NCBI RefSeq assembly: GCF_020740795.1
Contig: NC_067285.1
Span: forward strand, 40,460,511-40,524,510
Origin: Apus apus
Taxonomy: Eukaryota; Chordata; Aves; Apodiformes; Apodidae
Reading direction: 5' to 3'
DNA: 64,000 nt
The notes beneath the pieces were generated by a model. That model was not told where the DNA came from, did no database searches, and saw nothing but the letters and a program-made list of their open reading frames with translations. The position numbers were made by a program, and so were the translations under genes. This document shows positions 63,065 through 64,000 of the stretch, piece by piece; within the stretch, counting starts at the first letter, position 1; every line of letters begins with the position of its first letter.

Positions 63065-64000
63065 AACAATAATTTATTAGGTATTGGTTTTTTTGTTCCA
63101 GCCGGGAGCAAGTACCTGCCCTCACATGCCTAAAGCTCCAGCCAAACCACAGGGAGCAGGTGTCAGTGCCAGGACAGGACTCAGTTCATTCAGTCAGGAA
63201 GGCAAGTGGCAGCTACTGTCTGTTTGAGATAATTTCTTTTTCTGAGCAGTCTCTCACCAGGTTAAGCAAATCAAATCAAGGACAACACTGCCAGCTGTAT
63301 GTCCCATCTTACCAGATGGTACAGATATTTTTCCTGCATTGCTCATTCCCCTGGGAGTGCAGGGAGCTTGTCTGAGAGCAAAAACTGAACTCGAGTGACT
63401 TCTTGGCAGGCTAGGGGAGAGCAGATGATAAGCTCAAAAAAGTTCACCATTTTTTAATTCTTAAAAATCTGTGCTTATTTTAGCCATCATGGCTAAGAAA
63501 ACCTAAATGACTGATACAACAGGAAGAGGCAGCCCACCAGGTTTGTTGGTAACCTCTAGTTCCAAGGGTATTTTAAAGATCAAACATGAGTGCAAAAAGC
63601 CCAATACACCTCCCCAGAGGAGGTGAGCTGAAGCAGAGCTTTAAGTACACAGGCACTTCAGAGGTTTCACTGAGGTTGCTCACATACTTGAAGTTAAGCA
63701 CATGCTCATTAGCTTTGCTAATCAGGGCCAAAGTTCCTCCAGGAGGCTTGTGCCTGCATGTTGCATTTAAGCATAGTGCAGGGTTCAGCTGCTCTGGTTT
63801 TGCTATCCCTGGTGTAGGCAGATTTCTGTTAAAATTGTTAATATTCACATCTGCTGCAGGAGCTGGAGAGAGTAAAGTCTTTTGCAAAAGACACAGCACC
63901 TGTCTTTTTGGCCAAATTTCTGACTCTTAACTTAGAGCTCAGAGCTCAAAATGCAGCTAGAAATTCATAGAAAACACGGGTGGGGAGATGGATCAAGTTG
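63065..64000 (-). other. Albumin-family gene intron, no exon seen
   Basis: The next upstream exon expected in the family is about 98 nt and encodes the start of domain III. It was not found before the window edge, so this stretch is read as intron. Confidence 0.5.

Noticed and set aside
1-64000. CRISPR arrays, bacterial operons, tRNA or rRNA genes, virus-derived elements
   Set aside because: None recognised; the sequence is spliced vertebrate DNA with CR1 LINEs as the only evident mobile elements.

Overview
This is vertebrate nuclear DNA, almost certainly from a bird. Spliced genes with GT-AG introns lie in long non-coding stretches. The recognisable interspersed repeats are CR1 LINE fragments whose 3' ends carry short ATTCTRTG-type tails, as is usual in birds. 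Gene order and orientation match the human 4q13 segment read in reverse: CXCL8-type chemokines (minus strand), RASSF6 (plus), then an albumin-family gene (minus).

Layout. Positions 1-4.9 kb hold no confident gene, only an AU-rich 3'UTR-like block near 2.1-2.3 kb and two CR1 copies. At 4.93-7.50 kb are three exon relics of a second ELR-CXC chemokine on the minus strand; exon 2 has lost 23 bases against its neighbour, so I call it a pseudogene. At 8.3-9.8 kb is a cluster of CR1 insertions, one with an inverted 5' end. At 10.57-13.4 kb is a complete four-exon CXCL8-like gene (104 aa) on the minus strand, with TATA box, kappaB-like and AP-1 sites and an AUUUA-rich 3'UTR. From 13.5 to 37.5 kb I see no gene, only CR1 fragments. 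At 37.5-38.5 kb is a CpG-rich region that is the likely RASSF6 promoter. RASSF6 occupies 42.39-55.65 kb on the plus strand: ten coding exons, 341 aa, with Ras-association and SARAH regions. Its 3'UTR runs to about 56.8 kb. The last exons of an albumin-family gene, closest to alpha-fetoprotein, lie at 60.97-63.06 kb on the minus strand; the rest of that gene lies beyond the right edge.

The genes do not form one pathway. The intact chemokine should recruit heterophils/neutrophils, RASSF6 is a cytoplasmic Hippo/apoptosis adaptor, and the albumin-family protein is a secreted plasma carrier. The 24 kb between CXCL8 and RASSF6 separates two divergent promoters and is where shared regulatory elements would sit. 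No RNA gene, CRISPR array or virus-derived element was recognised. The most notable observations are the decayed second chemokine, the 5'-inverted CR1, and the leucine-rich leader-like ORF in the RASSF6 CpG-rich region. Family assignments come from remembered sequences, not from a search.
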